A stretch of 64,000 bases of DNA from Desulfosediminicola flagellatus (GTDB lineage Bacteria; Desulfobacterota; Desulfobulbia; Desulfobulbales; Desulfocapsaceae): positions 310,001 through 374,000 of the forward strand of contig NZ_CP050698.1 of the NCBI RefSeq assembly GCF_005116655.2, read 5' to 3'. The notes beneath the pieces are model-generated. The model saw only the letters and a list, made by a program, of their open reading frames with translations. It was not told where the DNA came from and did not search any database. A program made the position numbers and the translations under genes. This document shows positions 26,440 through 34,972 of the stretch, one piece after another (the stretch's first letter is position 1; each line of letters begins with the position of its first letter).

Positions 26440-26535
26440 ATGATGGATATTCTCTATATCATAATTTCTGCGGTTGTGGGTTTTGCTGCGTTTGCCCTGA
26501 TTAAGAGAAAATTCGGCAGTGATTGTATACCATGA
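26440..26535 (+). CDS. 31-residue single-helix membrane peptide
   Basis: An unannotated small frame directly behind typA. AAGGA (26430-26434) lies 5 bases before the first of two ATGs. The peptide is a short start, one hydrophobic helix 'LYIIISAVVGFAAFALI', a positively charged turn 'KRK' and a short tail. This is the usual shape of bacterial micro-membrane proteins. It sits between the typA stop and the shared terminator, so it should be cotranscribed. Function is unknown; only the composition and ribosome site support it. Confidence 0.6.
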   Translation: MMDILYIIISAVVGFAAFALIKRKFGSDCIP

Positions 26536-26606
26536 CTGTTGATGTATGGATCCGTCGGGACGGGTCTTGTCACTTTCATGATATTCAAAGCATTGTTCTA
26601 AAATGA

Positions 26607-26647
26607 AAAGAGCGTTTTCGGATTAACTCCGAAAACGCTCTTTTTTT
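26607..26647 (+). terminator. Rho-independent terminator of typA unit
   Basis: A perfect stem of about 16 bp, AAAGAGCGTTTTCGGA against TCCGAAAACGCTCTTT, with a run of seven or more T. It ends the typA/small-peptide transcript. Confidence 0.95.
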
Positions 26648-26700
26648 ATACTATGATCTAAACTCCTTTACAGAGAGATCAAATCAAAACATCCTTCAAC

Positions 26701-26780
26701 GCCTTACGCCTTACGCCTTACGCCTTACGCCTTACGCCTTACGCCTTACGCCTTACGCCTTACGCCTTACGCCTTACGCC
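26701..26780. repeat. Heptanucleotide tandem repeat, 11.4 copies
   Basis: GCCTTAC is repeated without error from 26701 to 26780. The array overlaps the 3' end of the minus-strand Nudix gene, whose last four codons and stop lie inside the first units read. Confidence 0.98.
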
Positions 26781-27198
26781 TTTTCATCTCATAATAATCT
26801 GCTAGAATTTTTGCATGATCAAAAGCGAGTGGTGGTAGGTCTTCTTCTGTAAATAATCCAGCTTTTCCAGCATCGTCGCCAGCTTTAGGTTTTCCTTCTG
26901 CATTGCCGATAAAAACCGTTGATGCTGTATGTTGCCGCGGATCACGATCTGGGGCGGAATAGGTACGGAACTGTTTCAAATTTCTTACTATAAGTCCGGT
27001 TTCTTCTTCGGCTTCGCGAAGAGCAGCGGTTTCATACGATTCGCCGTAGTCAACAAAACCACCTGGCAAAGCCCAGCCAAGGGGATGATTTTTTCTCTCT
27101 ATAAGCACAATTGCGTCAGCAATCTCGATAATTATATCAACCGTTGGCGTCGGGTTCCTGTACACCTCTATTGGACTATCGCAATGTGGACATTTCAT
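26767..27198 (-). CDS. Nudix hydrolase with N-terminal CxxC
   Basis: 143 residues. The Nudix box is intact: '[24 protein letters not shown]' fits G-x5-E-x7-REUxEExGU apart from spacing of the first Gly (metal-binding Glu residues present). The N-terminus '[13 protein letters not shown]' has one CxxC, a half zinc ribbon as in ADP-ribose/NADH pyrophosphatase-like Nudix proteins. It probably hydrolyses a nucleoside diphosphate derivative, perhaps ADP-ribose. The C-terminal Arg-Arg-Lys-Ala and the stop codon are encoded by the GCCTTAC array, so the original end may have been overwritten. It is the last of a run of minus-strand genes. Confidence 0.92.
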   Translation of the reverse strand: MKCPHCDSPIEVYRNPTPTVDIIIEIADAIVLIERKNHPLGWALPGGFVDYGESYETAALREAEEETGLIVRNLKQFRTYSAPDRDPRQHTASTVFIGNAEGKPKAGDDAGKAGLFTEEDLPPLAFDHAKILADYYEMKRRKA

Positions 27199-27225
27199 AT
27201 TTTAAAACCAGTCTGAACGTGTTGG

Positions 27226-27822
27226 TTATGATGAGAAAACGAGCAACTCTCTAATCTCCTGCCAGTTTTGAACGGAGTTAAGATTATGCCTGTCATGGTT
27301 CCAGGGATGACTGAATACCAGAGGGGTAATCCCGGCTTCTGCCAATTTGTTACAGGTTTCTGCACGATCATCAACGAAATATTTAATCCCATGTTCCCTG
27401 ATGTACTTAAGTTTGTCGTCATGGTCTCCCATGGCTATGACTTTAATGGCTTCACGGGTAGTGGGTGGAAAAAACGTATCGAACCAGTCTATCACAGGTT
27501 GTTCAAAAGGGCGGGCAGTGATAACGGTAATTGGTGCATGGCAGGCCAGTTCCCCAAGGACTTCAACTGCTCCCGAGATGGGTTGCAGGCCGGTTGAGAG
27601 AGAATCCTGCATGATATCAAAAAAGATTCGTTCAACCAGATCTGTTGGAATGCTGATGCAGTTTTCAATCTCAAAACTGGTGATGTCGTTTAATGTAAAG
27701 GAGCAATATTCGTGTTTTTCGCAAGCGAGCCGAAGAAATGTCTCGGCAGTATCAGCGATAACTCCATCGAGGTCGAAACCAATTTCAGCAGGGTGGATAG
27801 CGAGCGACTTTTTTATAAACAT
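27226..27822 (-). CDS. HAD-family phosphatase, 5'-nucleotidase (NT5C)-like
   Basis: 198 residues. Motif I is 'GFDLDGVIADT' with the nucleophile and acid/base Asp. Motif II is 'PITVITARP'. Motif III/IV is the Lys followed by 'KYFVDDRAET'. The cap region is small and helical, as in 5'(3')-deoxyribonucleotidases of the NT5C/YorS type. It lies 27 bases before the Nudix gene and 10 bases after panE, so these three are probably one operon. A nucleotide or phospho-sugar substrate is likely; the exact one cannot be read. Confidence 0.85.
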   Translation of the reverse strand: MFIKKSLAIHPAEIGFDLDGVIADTAETFLRLACEKHEYCSFTLNDITSFEIENCISIPTDLVERIFFDIMQDSLSTGLQPISGAVEVLGELACHAPITVITARPFEQPVIDWFDTFFPPTTREAIKVIAMGDHDDKLKYIREHGIKYFVDDRAETCNKLAEAGITPLVFSHPWNHDRHNLNSVQNWQEIRELLVFSS

Positions 27823-27832
27823 ATGTTTCTAC

Positions 27833-28765
27833 CTACAAATAGGTTTTTTCGAGATCTTTTACCTGTTGTACAAGTGTCGAGTTTTCAGGCGTGTCAATTC
27901 CAAGCTTTTGGGCAGCCGCGACGACAGCACCATTTATCGCATCGATTTCGGTGCGGCGGCCTGAGCGCACATCCTGCAACATTGATGAAATATTCGTAGA
28001 GGTTTTTTCGCAGACATCGCGGGTTATTTCAAGTGAGTCTTCAGGTACATGAATATTACATGCTTTTGCTACGCGCATGGCTTCTTCGACCAGCTTTTTC
28101 ATTCGCTCCTGAACTCCGGGCAGGGTCAATAGTTCACCATTAGTACAGTCAAGAGTGGCGGTAAGGCCATTGATGCCGGTATTCACCATGAGCTTGGTCC
28201 AGAGACGGGAGAGAATGTCACTGGAAATTCTTGATTTGAGACCGGATGCATTAAATAGCTCTGTAACAGTGGTAAGTTTCTTTTCAGCACAATCCGGGAC
28301 TGGGCCAAGGAATCCGAATTGGGTAAGTCCTCGTCCTGCATGTTTGACCTGACCGGCTCCGGTCATATTCGCACCTTCAGTTGTTGTGCCGAAAGCGGGC
28401 GTGGCATTTCCGGTAAGGGTTTCGGCTTCCAGATGAGCAACACCGTTCTGCATAAAGAGCACGAGTGTTTCAGGGCCAAGCAGAGGACTGCAGAAACCGA
28501 GGCAGCGTTTAATATCGTAAGACTTTACACAGAGTATGACAACATCAGCCTGCCCTGTTTCGGTAGGGGAGGAGGATACAGGAACGGCAGCCCGTTCCTG
28601 TATTCCTTTGTATTCGTAGACAATGCCTTTAGTGGATAGCTTTTGAGCCCGTACAGCATTGTGATCCAGGAGAGTGAAGCGATGCTTCCCATCCCGATCG
28701 GCCCTGACTAGCATTGACGCAAGAAGACAGCCAAGGGCTCCAGGCCCGACCAGAACGAAATGCAT
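27833..28765 (-). CDS. panE: 2-dehydropantoate 2-reductase
   Basis: 310 residues. The N-terminal Rossmann motif 'VGPGALGCLLAS' binds NADPH. 'CVKSYD' and 'MQNGV' follow as in all ketopantoate reductases. The catalytic Lys lies in 'RLWTKLMVNTGINGLTA', and 'LQDVRSGRRTEIDAINGAVV' is the C-terminal signature. The enzyme reduces ketopantoate to pantoate in CoA synthesis. The homologous fold also serves other 2-keto acids, so the substrate is probable rather than certain. It is followed by the HAD gene after 10 bases. Confidence 0.93.
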   Translation of the reverse strand: MHFVLVGPGALGCLLASMLVRADRDGKHRFTLLDHNAVRAQKLSTKGIVYEYKGIQERAAVPVSSSPTETGQADVVILCVKSYDIKRCLGFCSPLLGPETLVLFMQNGVAHLEAETLTGNATPAFGTTTEGANMTGAGQVKHAGRGLTQFGFLGPVPDCAEKKLTTVTELFNASGLKSRISSDILSRLWTKLMVNTGINGLTATLDCTNGELLTLPGVQERMKKLVEEAMRVAKACNIHVPEDSLEITRDVCEKTSTNISSMLQDVRSGRRTEIDAINGAVVAAAQKLGIDTPENSTLVQQVKDLEKTYL

Positions 28766-28780
28766 TTCAGTTGCTCCAGG

Positions 28781-29575
28781 TTATTTGATGATTTTGGCTT
28801 CTTCGATTATAGCGGCATATTTGTAGCCGGCTCCAAAATCTTTATCAGCGGCCAGTGTGCCTTCAAACAGAATAACTGTGTCACTTGATGCATGCTCATG
28901 TGTAGTGACCACGAGGTCGTGGGTATTGTTCATCGGGTTTCCAGTACCATCCTGGAGGTGGATCCAGTTTCTACCCATGATGTTCTCACTGACCTTGACT
29001 ACCTTGGCCTGCACTCTGATGGTTTTGCCATTGAGAGCTTTTGCCTGGGTAAAGATTTCTTCTACAGTGTAGCTATTTTCACCGGGTGCTTTCTCTACGA
29101 CGATTTCAGAAAATGGGACAATGGCACCTGTGCTGCCACCACTAGTTGCACCCATTACAGGGGCAGGAGCAGTTGGAGCAGTTTGCTGTTCGCGGGCAAC
29201 CGCAGCGGCAAACGGATCAGCAGGGGCGTCTACAGGTGTGGCTTCTGCAACGGCCACCGGAACCAGTTCTGTATCTACAATACCGGAAGAGAAAATAATT
29301 GAAGGGAATGTACGATCAAGCGATTTAGAGTGAAAATTCTTTATCTCCATTCCTTCGCTGTAGCTTATCCTATCTCCGGCAGCAATCTCAGTTTTTGGGA
29401 CTGCAATCCAGATTTTACCTGTGCCGCTGTCAACATGAGCATAGGTGTAACCGGCAGCGTTCATTGTCTCGAGTACTGTTCCGGAAGTGTCTGCTGCTCT
29501 CAGTTGGTCGGCAGAACCGCTTGCAAGGGTGAGCATAGCAGCTGCAGCTATATGAAAAAACGTTCTTTTCAGCAT
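28781..29575 (-). CDS. Periplasmic OB-fold protein
   Basis: 264 residues from the ATG at 29575, which has an AGGAG ribosome site and opens a signal peptide ('MLKRTFFHIAAAAMLTLASG'). A GTG upstream at 29608 is less likely. There are two modules. The first, about residues 30-95, has 'AGYTYAHVDSGTGKIWIAVP' and 'GMEIKNFHSKSLDRTF'. After a Pro/Ala-rich linker, the second, about 160-264, reads 'GKTIRVQAKVVKVSENIMG' and 'NWIHLQDGTG', an OB-fold of the nucleic-acid-binding type now found in secreted proteins. Its function is unknown. It lies 15 bases upstream of panE. Confidence 0.75.
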   Translation of the reverse strand: MLKRTFFHIAAAAMLTLASGSADQLRAADTSGTVLETMNAAGYTYAHVDSGTGKIWIAVPKTEIAAGDRISYSEGMEIKNFHSKSLDRTFPSIIFSSGIVDTELVPVAVAEATPVDAPADPFAAAVAREQQTAPTAPAPVMGATSGGSTGAIVPFSEIVVEKAPGENSYTVEEIFTQAKALNGKTIRVQAKVVKVSENIMGRNWIHLQDGTGNPMNNTHDLVVTTHEHASSDTVILFEGTLAADKDFGAGYKYAAIIEEAKIIK

Positions 29576-29619
29576 GGTATCTCCTGTTATTAATGGATTT
29601 TTAAGCACCGCCGCACAGG

Positions 29620-30249
29620 TTAATCATTCTCTACCAGAAAGGCAATGTGCTCAAGGAGAGTTCGTGTCCATAGTTCATAGCCGGCGTTATTGATGTGCAC
29701 CCCATCAGCTTCGAGCAGTCGGGTATCCGCATTCAAAAATCGAGCATAGGCATCGATAAAGCAACTTCCTGTTTGCCTGCAAATGGTTTGTATGTGATTG
29801 TTAACACTTGAAACAGCATCTTTGCCAAGATACGGCAGTTCCATTGGAAGCAGACTGTTAACCATTATTTCGGCAGTAGGATATGCCTTGGCCAGGTAGA
29901 CAATTATTTTACGTAAGTCTTCTGTAAAAGCGAAATTTTCCTGGGCAACATCATTGGTACCTATCATCAGCAGGATAATTTCTGCTGATTTATGACGAGA
30001 TTTAAGGCTGGGAAGAGAGCGAAGGATTTCGCTGGTTGTTGCCCCCGGGACACCGTAGTTCTTTATAGTGAAATGGGGAATGCGTTTCTGCCAGTCAAAG
30101 CCGGCGATCATAGAGTCTCCAATCATCAGGAAAAGAGATTCGTGACCAGTGTGTGAGGGAGGAGCAAGTGACATATCAGGTTCGCAAAGTATGGCTGCAA
30201 TAACAGCGTTAACGGTTGAAATTGTATACAATGCATATAACACAGGCAA
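29620..30249 (-). CDS. SGNH/GDSL hydrolase
   Basis: 209 residues. Block I 'LMIGDSMIAGFDW' has the catalytic Ser, 'NYGVPGATTSE' the Gly, 'LMIGTNDVA' the Asn, and 'EADGVHINNAGYELW' the Asp/His pair. The N-terminus is hydrophobic ('ALYTISTVNAVIAAILC'), suggesting a signal or anchor. The start is uncertain: a TTG at 30249 has AGGA five bases upstream, while an ATG at 30174 would remove the hydrophobic segment. It likely hydrolyses an ester on a lipid or polysaccharide. It is transcribed towards the OB-fold gene. Confidence 0.82.
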   Translation of the reverse strand: MPVLYALYTISTVNAVIAAILCEPDMSLAPPSHTGHESLFLMIGDSMIAGFDWQKRIPHFTIKNYGVPGATTSEILRSLPSLKSRHKSAEIILLMIGTNDVAQENFAFTEDLRKIIVYLAKAYPTAEIMVNSLLPMELPYLGKDAVSSVNNHIQTICRQTGSCFIDAYARFLNADTRLLEADGVHINNAGYELWTRTLLEHIAFLVEND

Positions 30250-30519
30250 CAGGTCCTGCCAAAGGTTTTTACCCGAATGTTAATGTCGTACCAGTCCGCT
30301 GCAACTCTTTAGACAGTGTATATTGTCTGGAGTTTAGGCGACGTTCCGCTTACCCCCACTTTTAGCACCCTGATTGTGTTTCTCATTCGGTTATACAACG
30401 CTGGGATGCTCATTTATTCGTGCTTGCAGAGCGTTAAAGTTCCGAAATAATTATGTAAATAATTTAATATTCACAAAGCACGAGGTTGTTTTATCGCTTG
30501 ATAAAACTTTATTGTCGTC

Positions 30520-32622
30520 TTAGGCAGATCGTGACTGCAACACTTTTATGCCTAGAGGCGCAACAGATATCGGTCTGGTACCATTGTCAAGCGGGTCTGA
30601 GTCACGTTGAATATCACCCGGAGACTCTGCAGCAGTATCAATCAGAAGATGCCACTTACGGTTATTTCTGTTATGCGGAACCTGTGGTGGAGTAAAGTGT
30701 AACATCCGCGCTCTGTCGCCGTTAAGCATAATGAAAAAATCATCATCGCGCGAGTGATCTTTGCGCGCCCCATAGAGCAATACTCCGAGTCCATGGCATT
30801 CGCGGGACCAGTCCACTTGGCCGGGGATCAGATATTGCCAGCGTATCTCTTCAGCAGTCTCACCTCCAGTCGGGTTGACGGGATGGAAAAAATCCTCTCT
30901 TCTAAATACAGGATGGTTTTGGCGTAACTGAGCACACAGTCTGAAAAAACGCAGGAGGTCATAGTTGTCGTGTAGCAGTTGCCAGTTTATCCAGCTTATC
31001 GGGTTGTCCTGGCACCATGCATTATTGTTGCCCAGCTGGGTTCTGCCAAATTCGTCACCGGCAGTTATCATTGGGACTCCCTGAGAGAGCATAAGGATGG
31101 TCATCATTGATTTGATCCGCTTTTTGCGAAGCTGCTCTATTTTGCCGGTTGCAGGTGTCCCTTCGTAGCCGCTATTCCAGCTGATGTTATTATTTTCCCC
31201 GTCCTTGTTATTTTCTCCGTTACTTTGATTGTGTTTCTGGTTGTAGCTGACCAGGTCATACAACGTAAACCCATCGTGACTCGTGATAAAATTTATTGAG
31301 CTGAGAGGGCTGCGGCAACTTGCCTGGTAGAGATCAGAGCTGCCGGCTAATCTGGTGGCCAGGCGGGTAATCATTCCGCTATGCCCTGCCTGAAAAGCCC
31401 GGATATCATCACGGAACCTGCCGTTCCACTCGCCCCACCGGGCATCTGTGGAAAAAGATCCGACCTGATAGAGCCCTGCGGCATCCCATGCTTCAGCTAT
31501 TATTTTAGTGTCACGCAGGACAGGATCTTCAGCGATGATTTCAATCATTGGAGGGTTTGGAAGAACGTTTCCTTCCTGATCCCGACCCAGAATTGATGCA
31601 AGGTCAAAACGAAAACCGTCAATGTGCATCTCCATAACCCAGTAACGAAGTGAGTCGCGGATGAGAGAGCGGACCACCGGGTGGTTGCAATTAAGTGTAT
31701 TTCCACAGCCTGAGAAATTTAGATACTCTTTTTCTTCAGGGTCGAGCAGGTAATATATGGAGTTATCGATTCCTCGGAAGCTACTTGTGTTTCCCTGGTA
31801 ATCACCTTCCCCTGTATGGTTATAAACCATGTCAAGAATCACTTCTATACCGGCCCGATGCAGGTCACGAACCATGGTTTTGAATTCATTGATGTGATCT
31901 TGTGGATTACAGGCGTATCCGGATTTCAACGCAAAAAATGAGACAGGATTATACCCCCAGAAGTTCTTAAGTTTCTGCCCAGAGACGGGGTCGGTAAAAA
32001 TGTTGTCATTTTCATCAAATTCTGTAACCGGCATAAGCTCAACCGCTGAAATGCCGAGTTCCTTAAGGTAAGGTATTTTCTTGATGATACCGTTGTAAGT
32101 ACCGCTGATTTCGGGGGTTGATCCATTTGCTTGAGTGAATCCCCGAACATGGAGTTCGTAAATCACTGTTTCTGCGAGAGGAGTTTTCAGCGGTTTGTCG
32201 TTGTTCCAATCAAAATCGTGAGTGATTATTCTACAACTGGGTTCAATTCCATATTGTGAAGAATCACCCCATTTTCTAGCGGAAAGAGCGTGGCAGTATG
32301 GGTCTATTAAAATTCTCTCTGGATAAAATACTGAGCCGGGAATATCGTCATCTCCTGCTATACGATACCCGTACGTGATATCACAATGTGAAGTTTCCAG
32401 CAGAGTATGCCAGATATCACCAGTACGATGTTCATCCGCGCTGAGTACGATTTCGTAGCGATCTTTTTCATCGATGTCTGCCTGATCAACATCTATGACC
32501 AATGTCACTTGTGATGCATTTCGGGCGAACAGCGCAAAATTGATACCTTCATTTAGAACTGTAACCCCTAAAGGGAGAGGGTAGCCTCTTTTAATAGGCC
32601 AGGGATAGTTTTTTTTGGACAT
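30520..32622 (-). CDS. glgX: Glycogen debranching enzyme GlgX (isoamylase type)
   Basis: 700 residues, normal for GlgX. An N-terminal CBM48 domain (about 12-110) includes 'GYPLPLGVTVLNEGINFALF'. The GH13 core has 'DMVYNHTGEGD' (region I), 'GFRFDLASILGRD' with the nucleophile Asp (region II), 'KIIAEAWDAAG' with the acid/base Glu (region III) and 'ITSHDGFTLYDLVSYNQK' (region IV). It removes alpha-1,6 branches from phosphorylase-trimmed glycogen. No other glycogen genes are in the window. The 270 bases behind it hold no recognisable feature. Confidence 0.96.
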   Translation of the reverse strand: MSKKNYPWPIKRGYPLPLGVTVLNEGINFALFARNASQVTLVIDVDQADIDEKDRYEIVLSADEHRTGDIWHTLLETSHCDITYGYRIAGDDDIPGSVFYPERILIDPYCHALSARKWGDSSQYGIEPSCRIITHDFDWNNDKPLKTPLAETVIYELHVRGFTQANGSTPEISGTYNGIIKKIPYLKELGISAVELMPVTEFDENDNIFTDPVSGQKLKNFWGYNPVSFFALKSGYACNPQDHINEFKTMVRDLHRAGIEVILDMVYNHTGEGDYQGNTSSFRGIDNSIYYLLDPEEKEYLNFSGCGNTLNCNHPVVRSLIRDSLRYWVMEMHIDGFRFDLASILGRDQEGNVLPNPPMIEIIAEDPVLRDTKIIAEAWDAAGLYQVGSFSTDARWGEWNGRFRDDIRAFQAGHSGMITRLATRLAGSSDLYQASCRSPLSSINFITSHDGFTLYDLVSYNQKHNQSNGENNKDGENNNISWNSGYEGTPATGKIEQLRKKRIKSMMTILMLSQGVPMITAGDEFGRTQLGNNNAWCQDNPISWINWQLLHDNYDLLRFFRLCAQLRQNHPVFRREDFFHPVNPTGGETAEEIRWQYLIPGQVDWSRECHGLGVLLYGARKDHSRDDDFFIMLNGDRARMLHFTPPQVPHNRNNRKWHLLIDTAAESPGDIQRDSDPLDNGTRPISVAPLGIKVLQSRSA

Positions 32623-32780
32623 GTTTGGTAATGATTATTATAATCAGTAAATGTAAAGATGATTGGAAGATTACTTTTCTAATGCCGTCGAATTAGTATA
32701 CCTCAGTTTTGTGTCAGGAAGAAGGGTGTACAGTACTGATAAATCTAAGAAGGTGCAACACTCAGCATGAAGGAGTCAAT

Positions 32781-33722
32781 ATGGGAATGTTTCACAAAGT
32801 CAAAGTAGGCAATAAGGTCATCAGCCCGATCGACTGGGAGATGAGTCCGGAATTAACCTTCGGAACCTTTGAATCCTGGGGAGGCCGTGAACGGGTCCGA
32901 AATAATAATGAGCGTGTCTATTACTTCTTCGTGGATGACTGGGGTGATCAGCCGAAACTCTGCCTAATGGAGCGTGCGGTAAAGCATGCTAAAGTTGTGG
33001 CAGAAATCAAAGCTCCAATGGACATGATGAAAAAATGCGTAGCCGAACATGGCTATGTTGCAAAATTTGAGCAGAGCTTTGCCATCAATGATCAGATCCG
33101 TGAATGGTTAATCAGAAATGTTCTTGATGACGGCAACTCCACACTGGTAGTTCCGGTTTTTGAAGACGATGAAGTTGAAGATATGGGCCCAACCTTGCCT
33201 GATCAGAAAGTCTCGGCTTTTTCAGGAAAAGCATTACGGTTGCCGACAGAACCGGTCTTCATTCAGGAGGAAGAGGTTGTTGAGCTGATCAAAAAATGGA
33301 ACTTTTACGATAGTGAGCATAATCCTACAGGGCGCTTTGATAACTGTCTGGTAAATGGCGCTGATGAAAACACTGTTGTCGATCTACGTACAAATCTGAT
33401 GTGGCAACGTGCTGGCCTGGACATCCATTCAATTCGGCATATCAGAAAAGAAATTGAAAAGATAAATAGTGAAGGTTTCGGCGGGTATAAGGATTGGAGA
33501 ATGCCGACCCTTGAAGAGGCCATGTCGCTTATGAATCATGAGCCCAATGAAAAAACCATTCACCTCAATCCATGTTTTTCAAAGAACCAGCCGTTTATAT
33601 TTGTCGAGGCACGGCGCAAGCCCGGTGGATATTGGTTTGTAGACTTTAAACAGGGGAGGGCATTCTGGTCCTCCGGCACTATTCCTGGTGGCTTTGGTCG
33701 GTTAGTGAGGTCTGTGGTATAA
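32781..33722 (+). CDS. Lcl/DUF1566 domain protein
   Basis: 313 residues from the ATG at 32781, chosen for its AAGGAG ribosome site 6 bases upstream; the frame is open from 32709. The N-terminal 190 residues are not recognised. The C-terminal part is an Lcl (DUF1566) domain: 'DLRTNLMWQRAGLDIHSI', then 'GYKDWRMPTLEEAMSLM' and the closing 'AFWSSGTIPGG...RLVRSVV'. This fold occurs in C-lectin-like and surface proteins, but here there is no signal peptide, so a cytoplasmic place is likely. It is monocistronic with its own terminator. Confidence 0.82.
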   Translation: MGMFHKVKVGNKVISPIDWEMSPELTFGTFESWGGRERVRNNNERVYYFFVDDWGDQPKLCLMERAVKHAKVVAEIKAPMDMMKKCVAEHGYVAKFEQSFAINDQIREWLIRNVLDDGNSTLVVPVFEDDEVEDMGPTLPDQKVSAFSGKALRLPTEPVFIQEEEVVELIKKWNFYDSEHNPTGRFDNCLVNGADENTVVDLRTNLMWQRAGLDIHSIRHIRKEIEKINSEGFGGYKDWRMPTLEEAMSLMNHEPNEKTIHLNPCFSKNQPFIFVEARRKPGGYWFVDFKQGRAFWSSGTIPGGFGRLVRSVV

Positions 33723-33774
33723 GTAGTTGAAAAAAAGCGATGTGAAAGTGTAATTTTTACCTCGATTATCAGGG

Positions 33775-33806
33775 AGGCCCTATGAATTTTCATAGGGCCT
33801 TTTTTT
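33775..33806 (+). terminator. Rho-independent terminator
   Basis: AGGCCCTATGA (33775-33785) pairs with TCATAGGGCCT (33790-33800), followed by a T-run. It closes the Lcl-domain gene. Confidence 0.95.
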
Positions 33807-33987
33807 GTAAAGAGGGTATGTCGTGTCTGTTTTGTGGGATCGAAGTGTAAATGACGTGACTGACATTCTCCAGGGTAGATCTCGGAATATTGGAGAATAG
33901 CCATGTCTCTATTGATCTTTCGGAGGTAATTCTTACACGGAATGATCAGCAACCCAGATTATTCCGAACATTTGTATTACCGCTGAA

Positions 33988-34281
33988 TTATTCAGTGGCC
34001 TTTTTGCTTCGATATCCCGGTTTGACAAGAATTTCCAAGTAGAAGGAGTCGAGTTGTTTTGACTCGGCCTCAGAAATGTATGTATTAATTTCGGAGAGAT
34101 GAATGACTTTACTCGTTGCTTCATCGGCACCGAACTTGCAGTCAAAGTCCCAAAAATCAACTTTATCAGGCAGAGTCTTTTTGCGTTCTCTTTTGATATA
34201 CTTTTTCACTTCATGTTTTATGGCTTCAACAAGTCTAGGAAGGGGGAGCTTTGGATGGGTCAGACTAAAGGTTTTTTTCAT
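33988..34281 (-). CDS. DUF6172 family protein
   Basis: 97 residues, basic and soluble. 'MKKTFSLTHPKLPLPRLVEA', 'KKYIKRERKKTLPD' and 'FWDFDCKFGADE' are recognisable blocks of the small DUF6172 family found widely in Proteobacteria and Desulfobacterota. No function is known; the positive charge and the DFWDFDC block might suit nucleic-acid or ribosome contact, but this is inference. Transcription is leftward and monocistronic. Confidence 0.82.
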   Translation of the reverse strand: MKKTFSLTHPKLPLPRLVEAIKHEVKKYIKRERKKTLPDKVDFWDFDCKFGADEATSKVIHLSEINTYISEAESKQLDSFYLEILVKPGYRSKKATE

Positions 34282-34715
34282 TATGATTCCAGGGGTGTTA
34301 TTTGTAGTAATTGATAATTGGAATGAGGCTATAAAATTATAGCGCTAAAGGTGTTGTTCACCAAATTATTTTGGTTCCTCGAAGTGCTGAGTGGATTTAC
34401 CATTTTTAAATGAGTTCGTCTTCCACTAACGCTTATTGAACCATTTAGCAGGAGTTCGGCTGGAGACATCTTTTCACATTCCCTGATCTGATAAATAGTG
34501 AATTCATGTGAAGTAGATCACGGTTGGGAAGCACATGCACAAATAAGCCGGAATACTACGTAGTTTCCTTTGCATCATAACGTGGTGTTTCTTGAGTACA
34601 AGGGTGAATGTTAATCCGCACGAAACATCGAAAAATCGTATACATTATCTACCAGATCATGTTTCTTCAAATGGAGATTGAAGGTAATTCTAATCATTTT
34701 TTCGAGGAAGAGTTA
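34282..34715. other. Intergenic upstream of DUF6172 gene
   Basis: About 430 bases, A+T-rich, with the promoter of the DUF6172 gene expected at the left. No gene is seen. Confidence 0.4.
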
Positions 34716-34760
34716 AACACGAAAGGCTCTATGGAAGAAATCCATAGAGCCTTTCGTGTT
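34716..34760. terminator. Perfect 20-bp hairpin abutting the MITE-like repeat
   Basis: AACACGAAAGGCTCTATGGA (34716-34735) pairs over all 20 bases with TCCATAGAGCCTTTCGTGTT (34741-34760), leaving a 5-base loop. It looks like a strong terminator, but no good T-run follows on either strand and no plus-strand gene precedes it. Its right foot touches the left end of the repeat at 34761. It may stop the rnf transcript from the right. Confidence 0.55.
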
Positions 34761-34906
34761 TAGGAGGGTGTCCGGGAATGCTATTTTCCCCAAATTATTG
34801 GCGTTTTTATAATAACAATGCTCGAAATATCGAACATACAAATTCGCTTGTCATTATCGAAATTCCTCAATTTGAGAAGGAATGTCTATTCTCGGATAAC
34901 CTCCTA
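34761..34906. repeat. MITE-like element, copy B (146 bp)
   Basis: The ends TAGGAGGGTGTCCGGGAAT (34761-34779) and ATTCTCGGATAACCTCCTA (34888-34906) are inverted repeats matching at 16 of 19 positions. Both ends finish in TA, as expected if TA was the target. The interior has no coding frame. Parts of it match the element at 2577-2738. Confidence 0.6.
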
Positions 34907-34920
34907 TGCACCTGATGTAA

Positions 34921-34960
34921 TTCGTTGGCACTGCGGCATCTGTGCAGGAGTGCCAACGAA
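34921..34960 (-). terminator. Hairpin after the rnf operon
   Basis: TTCGTTGGCACT (34921-34932) pairs exactly with AGTGCCAACGAA (34949-34960). It lies 12 bases beyond the stop of the last rnf gene on the minus strand. It lacks a T-run, so it may act by RNA stability or Rho. Confidence 0.6.
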
Positions 34961-34972
34961 ATCGGTCTGCTA

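Noticed and set aside
26701..26780. Repeat array as a CRISPR locus.
   Set aside because: The units are 7 bases, directly joined and without spacers; no cas genes are in the window.
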